Shown: in pieces, positions 16,590-25,284 of the stretch
How the letters are laid out: every line of letters begins with the position of its first letter
How positions within the stretch are numbered: the stretch's first letter is position 1
Origin: Stenotrophomonas lacuserhaii
GTDB taxonomy: Bacteria; Pseudomonadota; Gammaproteobacteria; Xanthomonadales; Xanthomonadaceae
Reading direction: 5' to 3'
Assembly: GCF_014836545.1 (NCBI RefSeq)
Contig: NZ_JACSQS010000011.1
Coordinates: 58,467 to 122,466, forward strand
DNA: 64,000 bases
Made by a program: the position numbers and the translations under genes
The notes under the pieces: generated by a model
The model's database searches: none
Told to the model about the DNA's origin: nothing
What the model saw: the letters and a program-made list of their open reading frames with translations, nothing else

Positions 16590-18437
16590 ATGACCCGCAA
16601 GACCCTGCTTGCCGTCGCCCTGGCGTTGGCTCCGTTGTCCGGCATCGCCGCCGAGCCCCGCGAAGACCTGCAACCCAGCGGACGCTTCAGCGTCTATGGG
16701 CATGGTGCCGCTGCGACGCCGCCGATGGGCTGGAACCCGTGGAATGCATTCCGTACCGAAGTCACCCAGGACAAGATCCTGTCGGTGGCCGAAACCATCA
16801 AGCGCAATGGCATGCAGCAGGCCGGGTACCGCTATATCAACATCGACGATGGCTGGTGGCTGCAGCGTCGCGCCGACGGCGGCATCCAGATCCGCACCAG
16901 CATGTTCCCGATGGCGGCCAGCCGCAGCGGCGTGCCCAGCCTGCGGCCATGGACCGACCACCTGCATGCGATGGGCTTCAAGGCCGGGCTGTACACCGAT
17001 GTGGGGCGCAACGCCTGCTCGCAGGCGCATGATGCGCACAGCCCGAATCTGCCGGTGGGCACGACGGCGCAGCGCGAGATCGGCCTGGAAGGCTTCGAGG
17101 CCAGCGACCTGGCCACGATGTTCGGGGAATGGGGGTTCGACTACATCAAGGTCGACGCCTGTGGGCTGGCCGATTTCGGCCAGGGCAGCAAGGCGTTGGC
17201 AAGCGCGACTTACCGCGAAGGGCGTCCGTTGATCGTGCGTGCCGATGCCCAGGCCACCGACGCGGACAAGGTCGAAGGCGCGTATGCACGGGTCGGCAGG
17301 CTGCTGGCACAGGTCAACCCGGACAACGACTTCGTGCTGTCGATCTGCCCATGGGGAGAAGCCGGCGTGGGCAACTGGGGCGGCCGCCACGGCAACCTGT
17401 GGCGCACCAGCCCGGACATCGAAATGACCTGGGAAAGCATGCTGCACAACTTCGATACCGCATCGCGCCGGGAACTGTACGCCGGTCCGGGGCGCTGGAA
17501 TGATCCGGACATGCTGGCGGTGGGACTGGGCGAATTCGGTGCCGACCACATGACCGAAGCGCGCACGCATTTTTCGATGTGGGCCATCCTGGCGGCGCCG
17601 CTGCTGGTGGGCTTCGACCTGAACCATGCCACCCCGGCGCAGGTGGCGCTGCTGTCCAATCCGGAAGTGATCGCACTGAACCAGGATCCGGCCGGCAACC
17701 AGGGCCGGATCGTCGCCAGCGAGGGGCCGCTGCAGGTGCTGGTCAAGCCGTTGTCCACCCGTGGCGAACGCGGCGTGCTGTTGTTCAACCGGGGCGAAGC
17801 AACGGTGGAGGCACGGGTGAGCGCCGCGCAGATGCTGCTCAGCGACGCCGCCCCGATCCGGGCGCGCGATCTGTGGGAACAACGCGACGTCACAGCCACC
17901 GGAGGCGGGCTGGCATTCACCCTGCCAGCCCACGGCGCGGTGCTGTTGAAGGTCAGCGGGACGCCGGATACGAGCGGCGGCACGTCACTGGGCGAGATCA
18001 CCGGCCGCATCCATGTGGCGGTGGACGGCCTGCCCGGTTACAGCGCCCGGCCGGCCGAGGTATCGGGCACCCCGCGGGTGGACCGCACACCGCAGGGCGG
18101 GCCGTTGCGCATCGCCGGCACGGCATACCCGCGGGGTATCGGCATCCACGCCAACTCGCGGCTTGAAGTGCTGGCATCGCGCGATTTCAAGCGCTTCACC
18201 GCGCTGGCGGGCGTGGACGACAGTGCGGCCGCTGCGTCCGGCAGCGTGGTGTTCAAGGTCTACGGGGATGGCAAGCCGTTGTTCACCAGCGCGCCGGTGC
18301 GGCGCGGGCAGGCGCCGGCGCGGATCGAGGTAGCAGTGCAGGGCGTGCAGGTGCTGGAACTGGTGGCCGAAGCGGCCACCGCAGGAGAAGGCGCCCGCAC
18401 GCCGGTGGTGGCCTGGGCCGGCGCAAGCCTGCAGTGA
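16590..18437 (+). CDS. Exported GH27 alpha-galactosidase with C-terminal NPCBM domain
   Basis: 615 residues from ATG 16590, preceded by GAGGAGAGAG. Signal peptide MTRKTLLAVALALAPLSGIAA. GH27 barrel at ~40-420: GWNPWNAF, NIDDGWW, the nucleophile Asp189 in DYIKVDACG, RTSPDIEMTWESM with the probable acid/base Asp276, and RWNDPDMLAVG. The Asp189-Asp276 spacing is longer than in the human enzyme, indicating an insertion. A beta-sandwich covers ~430-480. From ~470 to the end is an NPCBM-type carbohydrate-binding domain (RIAGTAYPRGIGIHANSRLE, FTALAGVDDSAAAA). It releases galactose from oligosaccharides outside the inner membrane, supplying the symporter upstream. Confidence 0.95.
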   Translation: MTRKTLLAVALALAPLSGIAAEPREDLQPSGRFSVYGHGAAATPPMGWNPWNAFRTEVTQDKILSVAETIKRNGMQQAGYRYINIDDGWWLQRRADGGIQIRTSMFPMAASRSGVPSLRPWTDHLHAMGFKAGLYTDVGRNACSQAHDAHSPNLPVGTTAQREIGLEGFEASDLATMFGEWGFDYIKVDACGLADFGQGSKALASATYREGRPLIVRADAQATDADKVEGAYARVGRLLAQVNPDNDFVLSICPWGEAGVGNWGGRHGNLWRTSPDIEMTWESMLHNFDTASRRELYAGPGRWNDPDMLAVGLGEFGADHMTEARTHFSMWAILAAPLLVGFDLNHATPAQVALLSNPEVIALNQDPAGNQGRIVASEGPLQVLVKPLSTRGERGVLLFNRGEATVEARVSAAQMLLSDAAPIRARDLWEQRDVTATGGGLAFTLPAHGAVLLKVSGTPDTSGGTSLGEITGRIHVAVDGLPGYSARPAEVSGTPRVDRTPQGGPLRIAGTAYPRGIGIHANSRLEVLASRDFKRFTALAGVDDSAAAASGSVVFKVYGDGKPLFTSAPVRRGQAPARIEVAVQGVQVLELVAEAATAGEGARTPVVAWAGASLQ

Positions 18438-18519
18438 CCAGAGGCCTGCAGGGGGCGCGTACGGGGGCGGTCTATACTTGCGCCATGCAACCACCACGCG
18501 CTCCCGACCAGGTCCGGAC

Positions 18520-19227
18520 ATGATGGCCACGTCCAGTCGTAGCCTGCATGGGCAGATCGTGCACGAGCTCGGCAAGCTGATCGTGGCCGGCCAGTACAAG
18601 CCCGGGGAAATACTGCCGCGCGAGGAACGGTTGGCGGTGCAGCTGCAGGTCAGCCGCACCGCGCTTCGCGAATCACTGCGTGTGCTGGGGTCCAAGGGGC
18701 TGATCGAAACCCGCCAGAAGATCGGCACGCGGGTAAGGGAGTCTGAACACTGGAACCTGCTGGATCCGGACGTGCTGTCCTGGCACGGCGCGGCGCTGCC
18801 CACGCTCGAATTCGTGGAACAACTGGCCGAGATGCGCGAACTGATCGAGCCGCCAGCGGCCGCCTTGGCCGCGCAGCGGCGTACCGATGCACAGTTGACG
18901 CGTATCGGCCAGGCGTACGGCGCGATGGCGGCGGCAGAGGACATGGAGGCCTGGGCGGCGGCGGACCTGCGCTTCCACCACGCCGTGCTGGACGCGACCG
19001 GCAATGCGCTGCTGCGGCCGTTGTTCAGCGTGATCGAAACCGCACTGGGCAGTTACCTGCTGCTGTCCGCGCGCAAGGCCGATGCGGACTTCAAGTACTC
19101 GCTGCCACGACATGCGCGCGTGCATGAGGCCATCGCGGCGCAGCAGCCCGAGCAGGCCCGCCAGGCGATGCTGGAGATGATTGCCGACTCCCGCAGCAAT
19201 CTGCGCAGCGAGGCGCCATCTCCATGA
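18520..19227 (+). CDS. GntR-family (FadR subgroup) transcriptional regulator
   Basis: 235 residues from ATG 18520 (ATG 18523 or TTG 18478 also open). An N-terminal winged helix-turn-helix has GEILPREERLAVQLQVSRTALRESLR split over residues ~28-55. An FCD ligand-binding domain follows (AEMRELIEPPAAALAA, DLRFHHAVLDATGN, HARVHEAI with metal-site-type His). It resembles the DgoR-type regulators of galactonate operons, and control of the preceding operon is the obvious inference. A TATACT hexamer at 18473-18478 may be its own -10, though no convincing -35 is seen. It overlaps the MOSC gene by 4 bp. Confidence 0.92.
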   Translation: MMATSSRSLHGQIVHELGKLIVAGQYKPGEILPREERLAVQLQVSRTALRESLRVLGSKGLIETRQKIGTRVRESEHWNLLDPDVLSWHGAALPTLEFVEQLAEMRELIEPPAAALAAQRRTDAQLTRIGQAYGAMAAAEDMEAWAAADLRFHHAVLDATGNALLRPLFSVIETALGSYLLLSARKADADFKYSLPRHARVHEAIAAQQPEQARQAMLEMIADSRSNLRSEAPSP

Positions 19228-19928
19228 TCTGCACGATTCCGCCCGCGGTGGCGCTGGATGCGATCCATACCGGACGCGCGGTCCCCTATACGCGGCCGGG
19301 AAGCTGCAGCGCGATCGCCAAAGTGCCGGTAAGCGGGCCGGTGCGCATCCATGCCGAAGGCATCGAAGGTGATGAACAGGGCGACCGCCGGGTGCACGGC
19401 GGCCCGGAAAAAGCCATCCACCACTATCCGTTCGATCACTATGCTTTCTGGCGCCAGGGGCATCCGCATCCTCTGCTGGCGGCGAGCGGGGCCTTCGGCG
19501 AAAACTTCTCCAGCACGGGGTGGACGGAAGATACGATCCACCTGGCCGACGTCATCCGGGTCGGCACGGCCACGCTGCAGGTGTCGCAGGGCCGCCAGCC
19601 CTGCTGGAAACTCAACGACCGCTTCGGCCTGCCGGACATGGCGCGCAGCATGCAGTCCAGTGGCCGCACCGGCTGGTATTACCGCGTGCTGGAAGATGGC
19701 GCAGTGGCGCCGGGCGATGCGATGACCGTGGTGGAGCGGCTGTGCCCGGACTGGTCGTTGCGCCGGCTCGGCCAGGTGCTGTTCGACCGTACCCTGGAGC
19801 GCAGCGTGCTGGAGGAAGCCAGCCAACTGCCGCTGACCGAATCGTGGAAGAAGCTGCTGTCCAACCGGCTGCAGCGCAACGAAGTGGAATCCTGGCAATC
19901 ACGGTTGCAGGGGCCGGAAACCCGGTAG
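19224..19928 (+). CDS. MOSC domain protein (YiiM-like)
   Basis: 234 residues. The MOSC core is at residues ~40-165: HAEGIEGDEQGDRRVHGG, AIHHYPFDHYAFW, GAFGENFSS and the conserved cysteine in GRQPCWKLNDRFG. MOSC proteins handle molybdenum-bound sulphur or N-hydroxylated substrates; YiiM members act in detoxification. ATGA overlap with the GntR gene means it is translated from the same message, although no molybdoenzyme belongs to the galactose pathway seen here. The coupling may be accidental or may reflect an unknown link. It converges on the interrupted PEP-mutase gene 26 bp away. Confidence 0.9.
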   Translation: MICTIPPAVALDAIHTGRAVPYTRPGSCSAIAKVPVSGPVRIHAEGIEGDEQGDRRVHGGPEKAIHHYPFDHYAFWRQGHPHPLLAASGAFGENFSSTGWTEDTIHLADVIRVGTATLQVSQGRQPCWKLNDRFGLPDMARSMQSSGRTGWYYRVLEDGAVAPGDAMTVVERLCPDWSLRRLGQVLFDRTLERSVLEEASQLPLTESWKKLLSNRLQRNEVESWQSRLQGPETR

Positions 19929-19954
19929 CGCCACGCCATGCTCGGCCGCTTGCA

Positions 19955-20797
19955 TCAGGCATCGCGCTGCATGGGCCGCTCGAACAGTGCATTCAACGTA
20001 GCCCCGGACGCCGCTCCTTCCAGCCCGGCGAAGCTCCCCTGTTCCTGCAGCTGCTGGGCGGCCTGCATGAAACCGCCCCAGGCCGCGCGTGCCAGTGCGC
20101 CGCCCAAGCTGACCCGCCGTACGCCCATCGCGGCGATGTCCTGCAGGGTGAACGCACTGGGGCCGCCGACCAGCAGATTCACCGGTTTCGGCGCCACTGC
20201 GGCCACCACCGCCTCGATGTGCGCGCGCTGCACGATGCCCGGCGCATACAGGCAGTCCGCGCCCGCATCAGCGTAGGCGCGCAGGCGCAGCAGGGTGTCA
20301 TCGATGTCGGGTTGGCCGACGAAGAAATTCTCGGCACGACCGATCAACATCACGTCCGCGCCCGAACGGTCGATCGCCATGCGCGCGGCACGCAACCGGG
20401 CCAGTGCTTCATCCAAGGGCCGCAGCGTCTAGAAGGCATCCGGGCTGGCATCTTCGATGGACAGGCCTGCCACGCCGGTGTCGATCGCACGCAGGACGGC
20501 GCGTTCGACATCGGCCGGCGTCGCGCCGAAGCCATCGCCGAAGTCCGCATTCAACGGCAGTGAAGTGGCATCGACCATTTCGCGCAGATGCGCCAGCACC
20601 TGCTCCAGGTCCTCAGCCCCATCGGCCTTGCCCTGGCTCCAGGCATGGCCGGAACTGGTCGAGGCCAGCGCCTTGAAGCCGGCGCTCTGCAGGAAACGCG
20701 CGCTGCCGGCATCCCATGGATTGGGAAGTACGAAGCAACCGTGCTGGTGCAGCGCGCGGAACTGCCGGCAGCGTTCGCTGGTATCTGGCGTGGGCAT
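19955..20797 (-). pseudogene. Isocitrate lyase/PEP mutase family gene interrupted by an in-frame TAG
   Basis: The frame reads 280 codons from ATG 20797 to 19955 with one internal amber codon at 20429-20431 (GCC TTC TAG ACG CTG), after residue 122. Both sides belong to one PEP-mutase-like TIM barrel. The N-terminal half has FVLPNPWDAGSARFL, STSSGHAWSQGKADG and LPLNADFGDGFG. The C-terminal half resumes with RPLDEALARLRAARMAI, GRAENFFVG, GADCLYAPGI and the closing GVRRVSLGGALARAAWG. No frameshift is needed; a single TAC or TAT to TAG change explains it. Either a recent nonsense mutation or a sequencing error. If translated as is, the first product would lack half the barrel. Confidence 0.85.
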
Positions 20798-20830
20798 GGA
20801 TGGAGTCCCGGTGGGCGCTGGAGGGAAGTA

Positions 20831-21493
20831 TCAGGACTGCGGAGCAAGATAGTGCAGCGCATCGCCTACCGGCGTGGTGCCCGCGGTCAGCTCGATGATC
20901 GCCCGCGTGATGCCGGGGCGCTCGACCAATGCCACCAGGGTAGCGGCCACGTCGGCACGCGGCACCTCGCCGTAGGCGATGGCCGGGCCGGCCGTTACCC
21001 GCCCGCTGCCTTCGGCATCGGACAAGGTACCCGGCCGCAGGATCACCCACTCCAGGCCGGACGCGGCCAGGTACACGTCGGCCTGCTTCTTGACCTCCAT
21101 GTAGACCTCGAAGGTGTCCGACATCGGCTTGCCCCGGCCGGCCTCCGGAAACGCAGACACCAGCAGGAAGCGCTGCACGCCGGCACGCCGCGCAGCATCC
21201 ACGGTGAGCTCCAGCCCGCGGCCATCGATGGCGCGCGTGGTCTCCACGCCGCCCTTGCCGCCGGCGCCGGCAGAAAACACCACGACGTCACTACCGGCCA
21301 GCAGCTCCGCCAACTCCACGGCATCCACCTGCTGCAGGTCCCCGCTCACCGGCGCCGCGCCATCGGCCCGCAGCGCATCGGCCTGTTCGGCCCTGCGATG
21401 CAGCGCCCGCACCCGATGCCCCCGCTGCGCCAACTGCCGCACCAGATGCCGCCCGACCTTGCCCGCCGCACCCACAACAAAGACTTGGCTCAT
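20831..21493 (-). CDS. NAD(P)-binding SDR-like protein (YwnB/atypical SDR)
   Basis: 220 residues from ATG 21493 (MSQVFVVGAAGKVGRHLV); the frame is open further upstream but this Rossmann start is the family's usual first strand. The nucleotide loop GAAGKVG is at residues 8-14, and DVVVFSAGAGGKGG and ILRPGTLSDAEGSGRV match the atypical SDR/NAD(P)H-binding group used as reductases or regulatory dehydrogenase-like proteins. No classical YxxxK is evident. Substrate unknown. It lies 33 bp upstream of the interrupted PEP-mutase gene in the same orientation. Confidence 0.87.
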   Translation of the reverse strand: MSQVFVVGAAGKVGRHLVRQLAQRGHRVRALHRRAEQADALRADGAAPVSGDLQQVDAVELAELLAGSDVVVFSAGAGGKGGVETTRAIDGRGLELTVDAARRAGVQRFLLVSAFPEAGRGKPMSDTFEVYMEVKKQADVYLAASGLEWVILRPGTLSDAEGSGRVTAGPAIAYGEVPRADVAATLVALVERPGITRAIIELTAGTTPVGDALHYLAPQS

Positions 21494-21863
21494 ACCGGGC
21501 ACTCCAGACAGGAAAAGAGCAACCACCATGCCCCACCCAACGTTGCCGCCATGTAGCGGCCCGCGTTGCTCCTCTCCTTTTTTTCACTACGCGGGCGGCC
21601 CAGTGGACCTGTCATGGGCCGGGCGGGTGGGGTTGGCAGGACGCTGAGCCGCATGGATGCGGCGACGCAGCCTACAAGGATGTACTTGCGGCGTGTCCTG
21701 CCAACCCCACCCGCCCGGTCCACCCCAGACCCAGCGCAGAACGCCGCCCGCGAGGGGCCCAGCCGTTCGCCGCAGAACACTGCTTTGCGCACTGGAACCC
21801 CGGATACGAAATCAGTCACGATGCACGGCCAACCTCCCCACTGCTCCCCCTGGAACCCCCATC
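21494..21863. other. Divergent intergenic gap holding a 108-bp hairpin element
   Basis: 370 bp between two divergent genes. The central part is the 108-bp inverted-repeat element at 21615-21722. The flanks carry a T-run (21576-21586) and ordinary GC-rich sequence. The metallophosphoesterase frame stays open through most of it but codes low-complexity Pro/Arg-rich residues without family support. Confidence 0.55.
21615..21722 (+). repeat. 108-bp conserved-core inverted-repeat element, copy 1
   Basis: Arms of 28 bp (21615-21642 and 21695-21722; 27 of 28 positions complementary) enclose a 52-nt core (21643-21694). The core begins GCTGAGCCGCATGGATGCGG and ends TGTACTTGCGGCGT, and contains its own small hairpin GCCGCAT-GG-ATGCGGC. 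The core is shared with copies at 46742 and 47013, but the arms are not. The arm ends next to the core read GGAC/GTCC in all three. It stands between two divergent genes, so it is not simply a terminator. Confidence 0.85.
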
Positions 21864-23003
21864 GTGCTGAGTGTCATCGCTTCCGTTCTCGCGCTGTACA
21901 TCGTGCTGCGCCTGGTCTGGCCCCTGCGCCTGCCATTGGCCGCGCGCCTTCTCCTTGCCGTGCTGGTGTTCGGCATGGCCCTGCACCATCGCATCGTCGC
22001 CCAGTTCGCCGGCACCATGGCCTCGCCGGAAATCCCGAAGATGGCCATCGCCGTGCTCGCCACCGGCTTCACCGCCCTGCTGCTGGGGGCGCTGTTCCTG
22101 CTGCTGCTGGATGCCGCGCTGCTGCTTGCGCGCCTGCTGCGCTCGGCCAGGGCCACCGCTGCACTGCGCGCGCGCTGGCTGCGGCCGGCGGCCGGCCTCA
22201 CCGCGCTGGCGCTGGGCATTTTCGGTGTCAGCCAGGGCATGGCGGTGCCCAAGCCGCGCAGCATCGAGGTGGAGATCGCCGGATTGCCAGCCGCCTTCGA
22301 CGGCTATCGCGTGCTGCAGCTGACCGACATCCATGCCAGCCGCCTGCTGACCGGCGACTGGGTGCGCAGGGTCGTGGCCGAAAGCAACGCACTGAAGCCG
22401 GACCTGATCGTCATTACCGGTGACCTGATCGATGGCACGGTCGCTGCCCGTGCAGATGATTTCCTCCCGCTGGGTGAGCTGCAGGCACCGGACGGCGTCA
22501 TCGCCATCACCGGCAACCACGAGTACTACGCCCAGTACACCGAATGGATGCAGGCCTTCCGCGCGCTGGGCATGCAGGTGCTGGAAAACACCCATACCGA
22601 AGTGCGTCGTGGCGATGCGGCGCTGACCATCGCCGGTGTCACCGACCCCGTGGCACAGCGCTACGACCTGCCGCAGCCGGACCTGGCAGCCGCCCTGCAG
22701 GGCGCCGATCCGCAGGCGCCGGTGATCCTGCTCGACCATCGCCCGCGCGAGGCAAAGGCCAACGCGGCGCGGGGCGTGCAGCTGCAGTTGTCCGGCCATA
22801 CCCACGGCGGCCACATCATCGGCATGGACCAGCTGGTGAAACGGGCCAACGGCGGGTATGTATCCGGCCGCTACCAGGTGGGCGACATGACGCTGTACGT
22901 GAGCAACGGTGCGGGTCTGTGGCCGGGCTTCGCCGCGCGCATCGGCGTGCCTTCGGAGATCACCCTGATCACCCTGAAGGCTGCGCCGAAAGCGCGGGAA
23001 TGA
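21864..23003 (+). CDS. Membrane-anchored metallophosphoesterase
   Basis: 379 residues if GTG 21864 is used (GTGCTGAGTGTCATC); this is where hydrophobic family-like sequence begins, although no strong ribosome site precedes it. About four hydrophobic segments in the first ~130 residues precede a calcineurin-like domain with the metal motifs LTDIHAS, VITGDLIDG, ITGNHEYY and LSGHTHGGH in the usual order. This layout matches YaeI/YkuE-type phosphoesterases facing the periplasm, some of which act on UDP-sugar lipids. Substrate unknown. Its last 35 bp overlap the 3' end of the convergent monooxygenase gene. Confidence 0.88.
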   Translation: MLSVIASVLALYIVLRLVWPLRLPLAARLLLAVLVFGMALHHRIVAQFAGTMASPEIPKMAIAVLATGFTALLLGALFLLLLDAALLLARLLRSARATAALRARWLRPAAGLTALALGIFGVSQGMAVPKPRSIEVEIAGLPAAFDGYRVLQLTDIHASRLLTGDWVRRVVAESNALKPDLIVITGDLIDGTVAARADDFLPLGELQAPDGVIAITGNHEYYAQYTEWMQAFRALGMQVLENTHTEVRRGDAALTIAGVTDPVAQRYDLPQPDLAAALQGADPQAPVILLDHRPREAKANAARGVQLQLSGHTHGGHIIGMDQLVKRANGGYVSGRYQVGDMTLYVSNGAGLWPGFAARIGVPSEITLITLKAAPKARE

Positions 23004-23934
23004 TCTCCGCACCGATCTGTTCGATGACCTCGGCGGCGGGCCGGCCGCCGCTGAGGTTGAACATCACGTGGTCCACGCCGAGCACGTGCATGCGCTGCAG
23101 GTAGTCCAGGATGGCAGCGCTGCCGCCACGCAGGCCCAGCTCCAGTGGCGTAGCCGGCGCTGCAGGATCTTCCAGCAGCTGCAGCTGCGCGGACTGCACG
23201 AAGGGCTTGCGTGCACTGCCGAGCTTCTGCCGCAGGGCGTGCTGCCACAGTCCGATCCGGCCTTCCTGCGTGGCTTCTTCGCGATGGTAGGTGGCCCAGC
23301 CGTCGGCATGCTCGGCGATCCACTGCAGGGACTGCCGGGCAGAGCCCACCACCAGCATCGGAACGCGTGCGGCCGGCGCGGGCAGTACCGGATAGCCGAC
23401 CTGCTGCAGCATCAGCGCACGCTCCTGCGCATCCGGCGACAGTGCCGCGCGCAGCAACGGCCAGCGTTCGCGGAACACCTGCGCGCGCTGCTCCAGAACG
23501 GCGCCGAAGGCGGCGAACTCTTCGGGCCGGTCGCCCGAGCCCAGGCCCAGCATGAAGCGCCCATTCGATACGCGCTCCAGGCTCAGGGCGGCCTTGGCGA
23601 GGTGCAGCGGGTGGCGCAGCGGCAGCACTGCCGCGGCCAGTCCGATGGCAATACGCGAGGTGGCGCCAGCGAGCAGGGTGAGCCAGACGAACGGGTCATC
23701 GACGGCGCTGGCCTGTGGCGCAGCGGTGTCTCCAGGCGACCGCTGCGGCACCATCAGCGGGACATCACGCGCCCACAGCGCGGCGAAGCCCTGTGCTTCG
23801 GCCAAGCGTGCCAGCGCGTTCGCCTGGCCGGGATCGGATTGCGCACCGGCAGCAACGCCTGCTGGGGTCATCAGCCCAAGTGTGAGGTGGCCGGGAGAGA
23901 AGACCATCGAGTGAGCGGCGTTGAAGGATGTCAC
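22969..23934 (-). CDS. Luciferase-like (LLM class) flavin-dependent oxidoreductase
   Basis: 321 residues from GTG 23934, with AGGA 8 nt upstream; ATG 23907 is the next option. Bacterial luciferase-type TIM barrel with LTLGLMTPAG, GFAALWARDVP, ATSRIAIGLAAAVLPLRHPLHLAKA, LSLERVSNGRFMLGLGSGD and the C-terminal HVLGVDHVMFNLSGGRP. These are FMN-dependent two-component monooxygenase or F420-like folds; substrates range from alkanes to nitrogenous metabolites. It is 57 bp downstream of the membrane flavoprotein gene on the same strand, so the three genes from 26834 may be one transcript. Role unknown. Confidence 0.9.
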   Translation of the reverse strand: MTSFNAAHSMVFSPGHLTLGLMTPAGVAAGAQSDPGQANALARLAEAQGFAALWARDVPLMVPQRSPGDTAAPQASAVDDPFVWLTLLAGATSRIAIGLAAAVLPLRHPLHLAKAALSLERVSNGRFMLGLGSGDRPEEFAAFGAVLEQRAQVFRERWPLLRAALSPDAQERALMLQQVGYPVLPAPAARVPMLVVGSARQSLQWIAEHADGWATYHREEATQEGRIGLWQHALRQKLGSARKPFVQSAQLQLLEDPAAPATPLELGLRGGSAAILDYLQRMHVLGVDHVMFNLSGGRPAAEVIEQIGAEIIPALSAQPSG

Positions 23935-23991
23935 GTGGTTGTTCCTGCACAGGGCCGTGCAGCAGGTTAACCCGGTCCGCGCGCGGGGACG

Positions 23992-25284
23992 TCAGGAATC
24001 CCAGATTGCGCCGTATGCGGGCAGCCCGCGTGCCTCGCAGCCGTTGACCACTGAATCGGTCAGCGCGCGGTTGGCGATGCAGATCACGGCTTCGGCCTTC
24101 ATATCCTGCGCCATGTCCCACGACAACCGCAGCAGGTCGGGCTTTCCGGAGAGCTGTGTATCCCAGATAAGCGCATCCGGTTGTGCCCTGAGGATTTCAT
24201 CAACCAGTGCATCGCCGTAGGTGGCTCGAGGTGAGCGCACCGACCAGATCAGGCGCATGCGCACCCTGCCGGCAAGCAGGTGCGGCAGTACCGGCCCGAT
24301 ACCGCTACCGGTGGCAACGTAAAGCACGGAGCGGAACAATACTTCGATATAGGCAACGCCTGCCGTAGGGAAGCCCTTCATCCAGACGTTGCGCGGTGGG
24401 TCATCGATGAACTGACCTGTCCAGTCGCCTGCGCGCGAGATGATGATGCGAAAGTCGGTCTGTCCCGCTGTTGGAATGTTCGCGAAGGAATGCCACTGGC
24501 CCAACGGTGAGCGGCTGATGGCCGTAGCTGACCCCGGGAAGGGCGCGCGGACGCCTGCAAGGGTGAGGATCACTGCGTGCGGGGAGGGGCGGTGGACATC
24601 CAGCGCGATGCGCCGCAGGCGCAGCCAAGGCAGCAGGATGCTGGCCGTGACCATGACCAGAAGCGCGAGCAGGGCGGGATCCGGAGCGCCGCCGCGAGCG
24701 ACCTCTTGCCCAGGCGTCGAGCCGAGTTGCAGGGCCAGGCCCCACGTCAGCAGCAGGATCGTCCAACCCACATAGCGGTGTACTTTCTCGAAGGCATCAT
24801 GGCGCTGTGCACGCACTGAGGGAAGCGCGGAAAGCAGCATGCTGAGCAGGCATCCCAGCAGTGCCCAGGCCGTCCAGCGCAGGGCCGACGGGTGCTGGTC
24901 ATCAGCTGCGGACAGCAGGCTGCCAGCGAGCAATGCCACCCATGCAGTTCCTGCACATGCGGCGCCGGCGTGGATGCCACCGTAGTGGTAGACCTTCGCC
25001 AAGTGCCGGCGGATGCCCAGGGGCCAGGTCACCGGTGCGCGTGTGGCCAACCAGAACAGCGTGGTGATGACCAGGCTCTGCCGTACCAGGATGGCCATCG
25101 CCAGGTTGGTCATCGCAAGGCTCGCCAGGTTTGCTGGCGAAGCCATCAGTGCGGTCCATCCATGACGATGCAGCTGCCAGGCGACCACCCCGATATTGAC
25201 CAGCATGACCACCACGAACAGGAGCCGGTAGTGGCTTCGGCAGTACGTTGCCGCGCCCGTCACGCCGATCCGGTCGCCGCTCAT
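23992..25284 (-). CDS. TmpA-like integral membrane flavoprotein (ferric-reductase-type)
   Basis: 430 residues. About six or seven membrane segments lie in residues ~20-235, with histidines in KVYHYGGIHAG and EKVHRYVGW that could bind haem. A cytosolic ferredoxin-reductase-like region follows: an FAD-type beta barrel (GQWHSFANIP, FRIIISRAGDWTGQFI) and an NAD(P) fold with YVATGSGIGPVLPHLL, then AICIANRALTD. The overall plan resembles fungal TmpA and the C-terminal half of TmpL. The classical RxYS FAD motif is not obvious. It starts inside the stop of the adenylation gene (ATGA at 25281-25284). Electron donor and acceptor are unknown. Confidence 0.78.
   Translation of the reverse strand: MSGDRIGVTGAATYCRSHYRLLFVVVMLVNIGVVAWQLHRHGWTALMASPANLASLAMTNLAMAILVRQSLVITTLFWLATRAPVTWPLGIRRHLAKVYHYGGIHAGAACAGTAWVALLAGSLLSAADDQHPSALRWTAWALLGCLLSMLLSALPSVRAQRHDAFEKVHRYVGWTILLLTWGLALQLGSTPGQEVARGGAPDPALLALLVMVTASILLPWLRLRRIALDVHRPSPHAVILTLAGVRAPFPGSATAISRSPLGQWHSFANIPTAGQTDFRIIISRAGDWTGQFIDDPPRNVWMKGFPTAGVAYIEVLFRSVLYVATGSGIGPVLPHLLAGRVRMRLIWSVRSPRATYGDALVDEILRAQPDALIWDTQLSGKPDLLRLSWDMAQDMKAEAVICIANRALTDSVVNGCEARGLPAYGAIWDS

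Noticed and set aside
20429..20431. Amber codon read as pyrrolysine or another programmed recoding
   Set aside because: No pyl genes or recoding signal are visible, and the family does not use a special residue there. A point mutation is simpler.
21657..21863. N-terminal extension of the metallophosphoesterase from the ATG inside the 108-bp element
   Set aside because: The added residues are Arg/Pro/Thr-rich and arise from the repeat. The same ATGCGGCGAC start recurs in other copies where it leads nowhere.
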